The notes beneath the pieces were generated by a model. The model made no database searches, was not told the origin of the DNA, and saw nothing but the letters and a program-made list of their open reading frames with translations. Positions 47,486 to 54,418 of a stretch of DNA of 64,000 nt are shown here, piece by piece. The translations under genes and the position numbers were made by a program. The first letter of the stretch is position 1. Each line of letters starts with the position of its first letter. Source of the DNA: Luteibacter rhizovicinus DSM 16549 (lineage in GTDB: Bacteria > Pseudomonadota > Gammaproteobacteria > Xanthomonadales > Rhodanobacteraceae); assembly GCF_001887595.1 (NCBI RefSeq), contig NZ_CP017480.1, forward strand, positions 310,001 through 374,000. The letters are read 5' to 3'.

Positions 47486-48760
47486 TCAGCGGCTGATGGC
47501 GACGTGTTTCGCGTCACCGAAGGTGTCGGCACCGGAGATGACGATCTTGTCGCCCTCTTTCAGGCCGCTCAGGATTTCGACCTTGTCGATGCTGCTCGCC
47601 CCGACGCGGATGTCACGACGATCGGCCATGCCGTCGGCGACGACGTAGGCGTAGCGTCCAGCGCTTTCGTCGACAAAGGAGCCGCGCTGAACCGTGAGCA
47701 CGTTGTCGCGCTTGTCGAGGAGCACGCGAACGGAGAGACGCTGGCTCTGGCGCAGCTGGCTCGGCGTGGCACCGTCGAAGCGCAGGCGGGCGGCGACTTC
47801 ACCGTTGACCACCTCGGGCGAGATCGCACTGACCTTGCCGTTCCAGACCTTGCCGTTGCCGCTGATCTCGCCCGGCATGCCGATCGCGAGATCCCGAGCG
47901 AAGCTCTCGGGCACCTTCATCTCCACCTGCAGGGCGGAAAGGTCGATGACGCTGAGCAGCTGGGCGTCCTTCGCGACAGTGGCACGCTCGGCGATGAACG
48001 CCTGGCCCACCTGGCCGTCGACCGGCGACTTCACGTTGAGCTCTTCGACCTGGCGCTCGAGGTCCTGCACCAGCAGCACCTGGCGGTCATAGGCCAGCTT
48101 CTTGGCCTGGATGTCGAAGGTCAGGCTGCCGTTGTCGGTGGTGAGATCGGACTGCGCGTGCTTCACCGTGACGTCGGCCTTGTCGAGCGTGGACTTGGCC
48201 TTGTCGACATCGGCGACCGGCACGGCGCCTTTCGCGAAGGCACCTTCATAGCGCTTGAGGTCACGCTGGCCGGCGGTCTGATCGATGACCGCGTTGTCGT
48301 AAGCCTTCTGCAGCTCGGAGCGCTTCTTCGTCGCATCGATCTGCGCACGCAGGAATTCCACCTTCGCCGCGTCGGCAGCCGAACGTTCCTGGGCGAGTTT
48401 GGCGGCGAGGTCGGGACTGGTGATGGTGGCGAGCACCTGGTCTTTCTTGACCACGTCGCCCGGGTGCACGGTCAGCACGACGGCGCCGGCGGATGTCGCG
48501 TAGAGCGTGGGGCTCACGGCAGCCACGACCTTGCCTTCGGCGGCGATATCGCGAACGAAGGGGCCGCGCGATACCGTGGCGAAACTGAGTCGCGAGGCAC
48601 TCACCGAGCTGTCCGCAGAGAACATCGTGGCGACGTGGGGCAGCACGAACGCGAGCGCGGCGACCACGGCAACGCCAGCGCCGATGTAGATGATCAGCTT
48701 GCGTTTGCGGTTGGAGCCGACCTCGACGAGGCGGTCAGTGGCGGAGGTATCGCGGATCAT
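47486..48760 (-). CDS. Membrane fusion protein (HlyD/MacA family)
   Basis: Periplasmic adaptor of 424 residues anchored by one helix (KLIIYIGAGVAVVAALAFVLPHV, about 22-45). Then a split lipoyl/barrel-sandwich domain (IAAEGKVVAAVSPTLYATSAGAVVLTVHPGDVVKKDQVL and VKSPVDGQVGQAFIAERATV), a long helical hairpin (about 125-250), and beta-barrel/membrane-proximal domains (LSALQVEMKVPESFARDLAIGMPGEI...). Start 48760 follows AGGGAAGCC; an earlier in-frame start would lie across the sigma-54 promoter. First gene of the exporter operon; an outer-membrane TolC-type partner is not encoded here. Confidence 0.93.
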   Translation of the reverse strand: MIRDTSATDRLVEVGSNRKRKLIIYIGAGVAVVAALAFVLPHVATMFSADSSVSASRLSFATVSRGPFVRDIAAEGKVVAAVSPTLYATSAGAVVLTVHPGDVVKKDQVLATITSPDLAAKLAQERSAADAAKVEFLRAQIDATKKRSELQKAYDNAVIDQTAGQRDLKRYEGAFAKGAVPVADVDKAKSTLDKADVTVKHAQSDLTTDNGSLTFDIQAKKLAYDRQVLLVQDLERQVEELNVKSPVDGQVGQAFIAERATVAKDAQLLSVIDLSALQVEMKVPESFARDLAIGMPGEISGNGKVWNGKVSAISPEVVNGEVAARLRFDGATPSQLRQSQRLSVRVLLDKRDNVLTVQRGSFVDESAGRYAYVVADGMADRRDIRVGASSIDKVEILSGLKEGDKIVISGADTFGDAKHVAISR

Positions 48761-48795
48761 GCTGGCTTCCCTGGATTTTCTTTGAAGGGAAGAGA

Positions 48796-48810
48796 GCAAA
48801 CCGCGTGCCA
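48796..48810 (-). promoter_or_regulatory. Sigma-54 promoter (-24/-12) of the exporter operon
   Basis: On the minus strand TGGCAC-GCGGT-TTGC, a full match to the consensus TGGCAC-N5-TTGC. Predicted start of transcription near 48784, about 24 bases before the fusion-protein ATG at 48760. No competing sigma-70 element was evident. Confidence 0.88.
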
Positions 48811-48821
48811 AGCCGCTACAT

Positions 48822-48833
48822 TGTTTTAAAACA
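48822..48833. promoter_or_regulatory. A/T-rich palindrome between operator and promoter
   Basis: Perfect 12-bp palindrome TGTTTTAAAACA centred about 20 bp upstream of the -24 element, an A/T-rich island in GC-rich DNA. It could aid bending (IHF-like role) or bind a separate regulator. Function is inference. Confidence 0.5.
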
Positions 48834-48866
48834 GCAAGTTAGGATGCCTTTCGCGTCTCCATGCCG

Positions 48867-48892
48867 TGTCCGCGGACAAAGTGTCCGGACAC
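48867..48892 (-). promoter_or_regulatory. Twin palindromic operators, candidate activator binding sites (UAS)
   Basis: Two perfect 12-bp palindromes, TGTCCGCGGACA (48867-48878) and GTGTCCGGACAC (48881-48892), centres 14 bp apart, with a further half-site CGGACA at 48902. They lie about 64-78 bp upstream of the -24 element, the usual enhancer position for sigma-54 activators. The first is identical to the core of the palindrome at 7198-7211. Confidence 0.8.
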
Positions 48893-48916
48893 TGCGCCGG
48901 TCGGACAGGCGGTCGC

Positions 48917-49480
48917 TCAGACCGTGATACCTACCGACTCCGAGACCGCGATGTCACGCGCCACGCCACGGCCCAGCGAGGAGATCAGCACATCGCGCGC
49001 GCCCAGCACGGTGAAACCGACCATGCGCCGGCGCGTGAAGGAGAGCACGCGGGCCCGCGATGCACGCAACCACTCGCGATCGGGCCGTTCCCGCGCCGGT
49101 GCGTCGACCGATGTCGCATCGACGAACAGGCCATCCCAAGCGAGGTAATCGGTGTCGGGCAGCAGGTAGATGCGGGCAAGCGCTTCGCCTTCCCCGCTCA
49201 CGCAATCGATCCACTCGCGCGGACCTTCCGCGGTGATTGCGCAGGTGAGGCCGACGTAGCGCGTGGCCAGCAGTGGCGCGAGATCCGCCGATTCGACGAG
49301 GCAGCCGAAGGGCGCGTTGTCCTGAAACGGACAGCCTTTCGCACCCGGCGCGAGATACAAGACGCCGCCGAGCTGACCAAGGCCTTCGACAAGGGTGCGG
49401 GGCGTCACCGCCAGCCAGCGCGTGGTGGGGGTGGAACGGGCACGCGAATGCATGCCGAACGAAGCTAACCAGCCGAACAT
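48917..49480 (-). CDS. Uncharacterised protein downstream of hemP
   Basis: Protein of 187 residues that I do not recognise. No signal peptide or membrane helix. The N-terminus is MFGWLASFGMHSRARST; a CPF...FGCLVES segment gives two Cys, and later there are CAITAEG and a DCVSGEG Cys. The centre (YVGLTCAITAEGPREWIDCVSGEGEALARIYLLPDTDYLAWDGL) and the Arg-rich RERPDREWLRASRARVLSFTRRRM end suggest a soluble folded protein. The start at 49480 follows GGGAG. It lies 131 bases after hemP in the same direction, so it may be iron-regulated and haem-related; this is inference from position only. Confidence 0.65.
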   Translation of the reverse strand: MFGWLASFGMHSRARSTPTTRWLAVTPRTLVEGLGQLGGVLYLAPGAKGCPFQDNAPFGCLVESADLAPLLATRYVGLTCAITAEGPREWIDCVSGEGEALARIYLLPDTDYLAWDGLFVDATSVDAPARERPDREWLRASRARVLSFTRRRMVGFTVLGARDVLISSLGRGVARDIAVSESVGITV

Positions 49481-49611
49481 GGCGTCTCCCGGGTGACTGC
49501 CGGAAAAGGATGCCTGGCTGGGCGGCCTGGGAGGGCCAGCGTGGCTTGGCGTCGGGGAGAATGTACCTAGCGGAGCAGACCTTATGGGCACAGGCCGACT
49601 GACTAAGGCCC

Positions 49612-49809
49612 TTACTTGGTAAGGATGAGCTTGTCGTTGCGCGTAAGACGCAGGTGGTACTCATTGCCCTGGTGCTCGATGACGAGCTCCCGCGAGCCGT
49701 CAAGCAGACGCGTGCTTTCGATACGACGGGCGACGGCGGGGGCGGCCCGCAGCGCAACGACCTTGTCACGGCCGCCGTTGTCGGTCAGGGGAAGCGATCT
49801 CATCAACAT
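49612..49809 (-). CDS. hemP: Hemin uptake protein HemP
   Basis: Small protein of 65 residues with the HemP pattern: VARRIESTRLLDGSRELVIE, then HQGNEYHLRLTRNDKLILTK at the C-terminus (consensus S..Ll.g...l.I.H.g..Y.Lr.Tr.gKLILTK). HemP is linked to haem uptake and its control in proteobacteria. The start at 49809 has GGAG 7 bases upstream; an ATG six bases later is possible. A Fur box lies about 34 bases upstream. Confidence 0.9.
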   Translation of the reverse strand: MLMRSLPLTDNGGRDKVVALRAAPAVARRIESTRLLDGSRELVIEHQGNEYHLRLTRNDKLILTK

Positions 49810-49842
49810 GGCTCAGCTCCGGGGTCTGGGTTCGCCTTTGAT

Positions 49843-49861
49843 GATAACGATTCTCATTTAC
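49843..49861 (-). promoter_or_regulatory. Fur box upstream of hemP
   Basis: Read on the minus strand the site is AAATGAGAATCGTTATC, preserving the AATGAGAAT...TTATC pattern of strong Fur boxes in an otherwise GC-rich region. Position immediately upstream of hemP fits repression by Fur-Fe(II). Confidence 0.85.
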
Positions 49862-49962
49862 GAGTCAAGAGGGTGGGCACCGAAGGCTCTGCGCGACGAA
49901 CCTCCACGCAAGCGGCGGCGCGAGCCGCTAAAAACACGCACTCGCAACGCGAGTGAACCGAT

Positions 49963-49993
49963 AAAAAAGCCCCGGGCTGGCCGGGGCGTTTTT
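49963..49993. terminator. Bidirectional rho-independent terminator
   Basis: A6 run, then perfect 7-bp GC stem GCCCCGG / CCGGGGC with loop GCTGG (49969-49987), then G and T5. With A-tract on one side and T-tract on the other it can end transcription in either direction; on the minus strand it terminates the chp operon past chpC. Confidence 0.9.
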
Positions 49994-50000
49994 GAAGAGC

Positions 50001-50024
50001 ATCGCCGCTGAAGCGGCTCCCACA
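50001..50024. repeat. Single REP element (GC form)
   Basis: Inverted copy ATCGCCGCTGAAGCGGCTCC plus CACA, 17 bases downstream of the chpC stop on the minus strand; stem GCCGCT/AGCGGC. Confidence 0.8.
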
Positions 50025-50041
50025 GGAACCGCTGGCCGGCG

Positions 50042-50512
50042 TCATGCGTCGGCGTGCATATCCAGCAGGGTCGCCTCGAGCGCCTCCAGGTCCGGGATCA
50101 CGGCCGTGTCGTCGCGGACGAGGACACGGGCGCGGACGCCGAACGGAAGGTCGTGGCCGTCATGGGTCGGCAGGAGGAGCTCCGCGTTAAGCGTTGTCAG
50201 GCGGGGGAAACCGTGGGTCAGGACCGCGATATAAGGCATGTCCGGATGATTCGTCACGCCCTTCAACACCGCCACGCGAGGCGCCTGGTTCACACCGTCT
50301 TCGGGTAGCGGAGCGACGTGATCGAAACGCACCAGCGGAATGCGCCAGCCACGCCAAGCGATCCGCCCGACCAGCCACGCCGGTGCGTCGACCACCGGCT
50401 CGACACCGGCCAACGTGATCACTTCGGCCACCGCGGCGTTCGGCAACAGCAGGCGCACGCCGCCACTGGGAATCAGGACGCAGCGGATTTCGCGCGGTAA
50501 CGGCTCGCTCAT
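50042..50512 (-). CDS. chpC: CheW-like chemotaxis protein ChpC
   Basis: Single CheW domain of 156 residues, cytoplasmic adaptor of the Pil-Chp array. Visible: EIRCVLIPSGGVRLLLPNAAVAEVITLAGVEPV, PAWLVGRIAWRGWRIPLVRFD and the C-terminal VRARVLVRDDTAVIPDLEALEATL. It overlaps chpB by four bases (ATGA). Last gene of the pilG-chpC operon. It presumably links additional receptors to the ChpA kinase that governs twitching motility and surface sensing. Confidence 0.85.
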   Translation of the reverse strand: MSEPLPREIRCVLIPSGGVRLLLPNAAVAEVITLAGVEPVVDAPAWLVGRIAWRGWRIPLVRFDHVAPLPEDGVNQAPRVAVLKGVTNHPDMPYIAVLTHGFPRLTTLNAELLLPTHDGHDLPFGVRARVLVRDDTAVIPDLEALEATLLDMHADA

Positions 50513-52248
50513 GGGAATTCCTCGATCAGTTTCTGTGCCAGCGCGTGAACGTCGCCGGCGAAACCGGCCACGCGTTCCTCGCGAATCCCGGCCACCATAT
50601 GCCCAGCCTCGGCCTCGGGTGCGACCGTCTCGACCCAGACACGGCCGCCGGCGTCGTACACCGCCTGCGAACCGGCCACGGCATCGTTGCCACGACCGGC
50701 GAAGACAATCGCCAGCGCATCCGTACCGAACCCGCCGGCGAGCGTGCTGAAGATGCCATCGATCGAGGGGCCGGACGCGGAACCTGTGCTGCCATCCTCA
50801 CGTACGGTGACGCTGCCGTCGCGGCGGATCTGCACATGCGCGCCACGGGGCACCACGAGGATCTCGCCATGCGCGGTGTGCGACCCATCCGTGGCCACGC
50901 GGGCGCGGCCAAGGCGTTGGGCGAAACCGTTCGGGTCCTGATCGTGGTGGACCGCGACCAGGATCACCGCAGGCATGCGCTTGGGCAAGGCGGCGACGAA
51001 GGCGGTCACGGCGGCTTCGCTTTCACGCGAACCACCCAACGCGACGATGCGACGCACTGCACGCGCGCTGCCCTCGAGGAACATTTCGTGCGAGAAGTCG
51101 CCGTCGGTACGCGGCGCGACCGCTTCCTCCAGCGACACGAGCTCGAGCGACAGCCCGGGCTCGAAGCCGTACGAGCCGTCGTCGACCACGTCCTGCGCGA
51201 GGTATTCGGCAGCGCTGACGGTTTCGATACCGAAGTCGGCCGGGCTGCCATGCGCAGGCACGTCGAGAACGATCGTGTCGTGATCCACCAGATCCCATTC
51301 GGGGGCCGGCGGCGGTACGTATTCCGTGGCGCGCGATTCGATCTGGAGCGCAGGCACGCTCTCCGGGGAAGCTGCTGTCGCGACATCCTCGTCCGCGGAC
51401 AGACTGAACTGACTGACGTCGAATTCCTGTTCCACGGCGGGGGCCGGAGGCGGTGCCTCGTCCACCACTTCGAAACCCGAGAGATCGAGCGAAGCCAGTT
51501 CGGTCAGCTCAAGCGGCGACGAAGGAATGTCTTCCAGCCCGTCGGAGCCATTGATCGAGTTCGCATCGCTATCAGCCAGCAAGGCCTCGAGCTCGGCGGC
51601 GAGCCTGACAGGATCGCTGCCCTCGCCCTCTTCCCCACCCTCTTCCACGACGTCGGTCTGGGCCGCCGAGAAATCCAGGGAGTCGGCCAGATCGTCGGCG
51701 CTGTCGATGGCGTCGCCGTCATCCTCTGGCGCAACGAAACCGACATCCTCGGCCATCGTCATCAGCGTCTCGGCATAGCCATGGCTGCCGGTGATGGCGA
51801 GATCGTCCACCAGCGGCTCGTCGAACGTTTCTTCTGCAGGTGCGGCCACGCCGGCGATCGCCTCGAGTCGCGGCTCGATGGCGCGCGCATCCTCCGGACG
51901 AGGCGGATCCATGGGGTTCGTACCGACCAGCTTGGCGGCGAGATGCCGGGCCCAACGGGCACGATCCCAGCCTTCCAGGTTGCGGCTGGCGTCGGCATCG
52001 TTGAACACGAGGCGCGGGTGACCGCCTTCGACCGTGTCATAGAGACGGTCGAGATCGCCATCGCTGGGGTCGTCGAGATCGACCACGACCACATCCGCCG
52101 AGGCGCCAACCAGTTCGGCCGGGGCGAAGGCCCGCAGGTCCGACTCATAGACGATCCGCGCGCCCTGCGCGACGAGGGCGTCGCGCAGGTGTGCGGCAAG
52201 CGCCGCGTCGTCGAACAGCAACGCGACCGACGGCTCGCGATCAGCCAT
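50509..52248 (-). CDS. chpB: ChpB, CheB-type methylesterase with long acidic linker
   Basis: Protein of 579 residues. The C-terminal 200 residues are a CheB methylesterase domain: Ser in VALGGSRESEAAV (for IGASTGG), His in VAVHHDQDPNGFAQRL, PSIDGIFSTLA (for PSVDVLF), and Asp in VFAGRGNDAVAG, so the triad seems intact though motifs are divergent. The N-terminal 120 residues look like a degenerate receiver (VALLFDDAALAAHLRDALVAQG, VVVVDLDDPSDGD). Residues about 130-380 are acidic and low in complexity. Expected to demethylate PilJ. It overlaps chpA by eight bases. Confidence 0.85.
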   Translation of the reverse strand: MADREPSVALLFDDAALAAHLRDALVAQGARIVYESDLRAFAPAELVGASADVVVVDLDDPSDGDLDRLYDTVEGGHPRLVFNDADASRNLEGWDRARWARHLAAKLVGTNPMDPPRPEDARAIEPRLEAIAGVAAPAEETFDEPLVDDLAITGSHGYAETLMTMAEDVGFVAPEDDGDAIDSADDLADSLDFSAAQTDVVEEGGEEGEGSDPVRLAAELEALLADSDANSINGSDGLEDIPSSPLELTELASLDLSGFEVVDEAPPPAPAVEQEFDVSQFSLSADEDVATAASPESVPALQIESRATEYVPPPAPEWDLVDHDTIVLDVPAHGSPADFGIETVSAAEYLAQDVVDDGSYGFEPGLSLELVSLEEAVAPRTDGDFSHEMFLEGSARAVRRIVALGGSRESEAAVTAFVAALPKRMPAVILVAVHHDQDPNGFAQRLGRARVATDGSHTAHGEILVVPRGAHVQIRRDGSVTVREDGSTGSASGPSIDGIFSTLAGGFGTDALAIVFAGRGNDAVAGSQAVYDAGGRVWVETVAPEAEAGHMVAGIREERVAGFAGDVHALAQKLIEEFP

Positions 52249-54418
52249 GGGTCACTCCGAGCACGTCGTTGATCTGCACGATGAGGTCGTTCTCCTGGTA
52301 AGGCTTGCCGATGTAGCGCTCGACACCGATGTCGAACGCGCGCTGGCGATGCTTATCGCCCGTGCGCGAGGTGATCATGATGATCGGCACACCCGCCAGG
52401 CGTTCGTCCGCCTTCATCTGCGTCGCCAGTTCATAGCCGTCCATGCGCGGCATTTCGATATCGAGCAACATCAGGTCGGGCACCCGCTCGTTGAGCTTCT
52501 CGAGAGCGTCCACGCCATCCTTTGCCGTCATCACTTCGAACTCGTGACGCTCGAGCACGCGACCGGTGACCTTGCGCATGGTGATCGAATCATCGACCAC
52601 CATGACCAGCGGCTTCACGCGGACCTCGTCCTGCACGCGCGGGGCGTGAGGCACGGCGGCCTCGGCCTCGAATGCACGGCGTGCCACACCGTGGCGAACC
52701 ATCGGTGCGAGATCGAGAATCATCAGCACCGAACCGTCGCCCATGATCGTCGCGCCGAGGATGCCCGGTACCGAGCTGACCTGCGGACCAACCGGCTTGA
52801 CCACGATTTCGCGTGAGCCGAGCACGGCATCGACGCGGATCGCAGCACGCAGGTCGCCCGAACGGGCGAGCAGCAGTGGGACGTCGCCTTCCTCGGGCGA
52901 GGAGACCACGTGCACGCCCAGCAGCTGCGGCAGGTCGTGGATGGTGTAGTCGTCGCCGAGGTAGTCGAAGCTCGGGATTTCCTCGGCCATGCGATGCGCC
53001 AGCTCGTTCGGAGCCACGCGAGCCACACCGTGCACCGAGGTCATCGGAATCGCGAAGTTGGTTTCGCCGATGCGCACGATCAGTGCCTGGGTCACCGCGA
53101 GGGTGAACGGCAGGCGCATCACGAACGTCGTGCCGACGCCCTTCTGCGATTCGATACCCAGCGTACCGCCGAGCTGCTTGATCTCGTTCGCGACGACGTC
53201 CATGCCGACGCCGCGCCCCGCCACCTGGGTGACCTTCTCCGCCGTGGAGAAGCCCGGTACCTGGGTAAGCTGGAAGATCTGGTCGTCGGAGACGCGCGCG
53301 TCCGGACGCAGCAGGCCGCGCTCGATCGCCTTGGCGCGAATCACGTCGCGGTCCATGCCGGCACCGTCGTCGGAGAGGCGAACCACGACCTCGGTCGCTT
53401 CACGCGACACCTGGATACGTACGGTGCCTTCCGGGTTCTTGCCCGTCGCCTCGCGGGTGTCCGGTGCCTCGATGCCGTGGGCAACCGCGTTGCGCAGCAT
53501 GTGCTCGAACGGCGCCTTGATGCGGTCGAGCATGTTGCGATCCATTTCGCCGTTGGCGCCTTCCACCACCAGCTGGGCCCGCTTGCCGACATCGCCGGCC
53601 GCCTGGCGCAGCGTGCGGCGCAGGTTGGGCACCATCGCGTCGAACGGCAACATGCGCGTCTGCATGAGACCTTCCTGCAGTTCCGCATTGACTCGCTGCT
53701 GCTGGAGCAGGAGGTTTTCGGACTGGCGGGTCAGCTCATCGAGGATCGTCTGCAGCGACACGAGATCGGATACCGACTCGGCCAGTGCTCGCGAGTACTG
53801 CTGCAGCTGCGAGAAGCGATCGAGCTCGAGCGGATCGAAGTTCGTCGCACCCGTTTCGCGGTGTTCCTGGTGGTAACGCGCGATGATCTGCGCTTCGGTT
53901 TCGATTTCGAGCATACGCAGCTGGCTGCGCAGGCGGCTGACCGTCTGTTCGTGCTCGGTGAGCGTCGAACGGAAGCTGGCCGTCTGCTGTTCCAGGCGCG
54001 AGCGGTAGATCGACACTTCACCGGCATGGTTCACCAGCGTGTCGAGCATGTCGGCGCGAACGCGGATCTGTTCCTGCGACGAGCGCTGGAGTTCCTCTTC
54101 CTCGAACTCCGGCAACAGCTCCGGCAGGTCGTGGTCGAGGACCGGAATCGTCTCGGCCTCGGCCAGCGAGTCGAAGCCAGGCATCGGCGTCGGGTCGACG
54201 GTGATGATCGCGGCCTCGCGCTCTTCGCGATAGCTTTCGGCCGTGAGCGTATCCGGTGCGATCGGCGCACCGGCAAGACGCGCGAACGGCTCGATATCGG
54301 CGTCGTTGAGTGCAATGGCACGGCCCAGGGCAATGCTCTGGATCATGCCGTGCAGACGGTCGAAGCCGACCTCGGTCGCTTCGATGGCGGGGCGATCGCT
54401 CTCGCGCTGCCCCCGGCC
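52241..54418 (-). CDS. chpA: ChpA/PilL hybrid kinase, C-terminal part after frameshift
   Basis: About 725 codons that continue the ChpA protein in a different frame. Order: remainder of an Hpt domain (QRESDRPAIEATEVGFDRLHGM), a dimerisation/coiled region (RADMLDTLVNHAGEVSIYRSRLEQQ), CheA-type ATPase (DRIKAPFEHMLRNAVAHGIE, VRLSDDGAGMD, GRGVGMDVVANEIKQLGG), CheW domain (about 52750-53100) and a C-terminal receiver (MVVDDSITMRKV, LLDIEMPRMDGYE, MITSRT, YIGKPY). There is no plausible own start near the junction, so it is not an independent gene. Joined with the N-terminal part it would make a protein of about 2,190 residues, normal for ChpA. Confidence 0.85.
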   Translation of the reverse strand, partial: GRGQRESDRPAIEATEVGFDRLHGMIQSIALGRAIALNDADIEPFARLAGAPIAPDTLTAESYREEREAAIITVDPTPMPGFDSLAEAETIPVLDHDLPELLPEFEEEELQRSSQEQIRVRADMLDTLVNHAGEVSIYRSRLEQQTASFRSTLTEHEQTVSRLRSQLRMLEIETEAQIIARYHQEHRETGATNFDPLELDRFSQLQQYSRALAESVSDLVSLQTILDELTRQSENLLLQQQRVNAELQEGLMQTRMLPFDAMVPNLRRTLRQAAGDVGKRAQLVVEGANGEMDRNMLDRIKAPFEHMLRNAVAHGIEAPDTREATGKNPEGTVRIQVSREATEVVVRLSDDGAGMDRDVIRAKAIERGLLRPDARVSDDQIFQLTQVPGFSTAEKVTQVAGRGVGMDVVANEIKQLGGTLGIESQKGVGTTFVMRLPFTLAVTQALIVRIGETNFAIPMTSVHGVARVAPNELAHRMAEEIPSFDYLGDDYTIHDLPQLLGVHVVSSPEEGDVPLLLARSGDLRAAIRVDAVLGSREIVVKPVGPQVSSVPGILGATIMGDGSVLMILDLAPMVRHGVARRAFEAEAAVPHAPRVQDEVRVKPLVMVVDDSITMRKVTGRVLERHEFEVMTAKDGVDALEKLNERVPDLMLLDIEMPRMDGYELATQMKADERLAGVPIIMITSRTGDKHRQRAFDIGVERYIGKPYQENDLIVQINDVLGVTHG

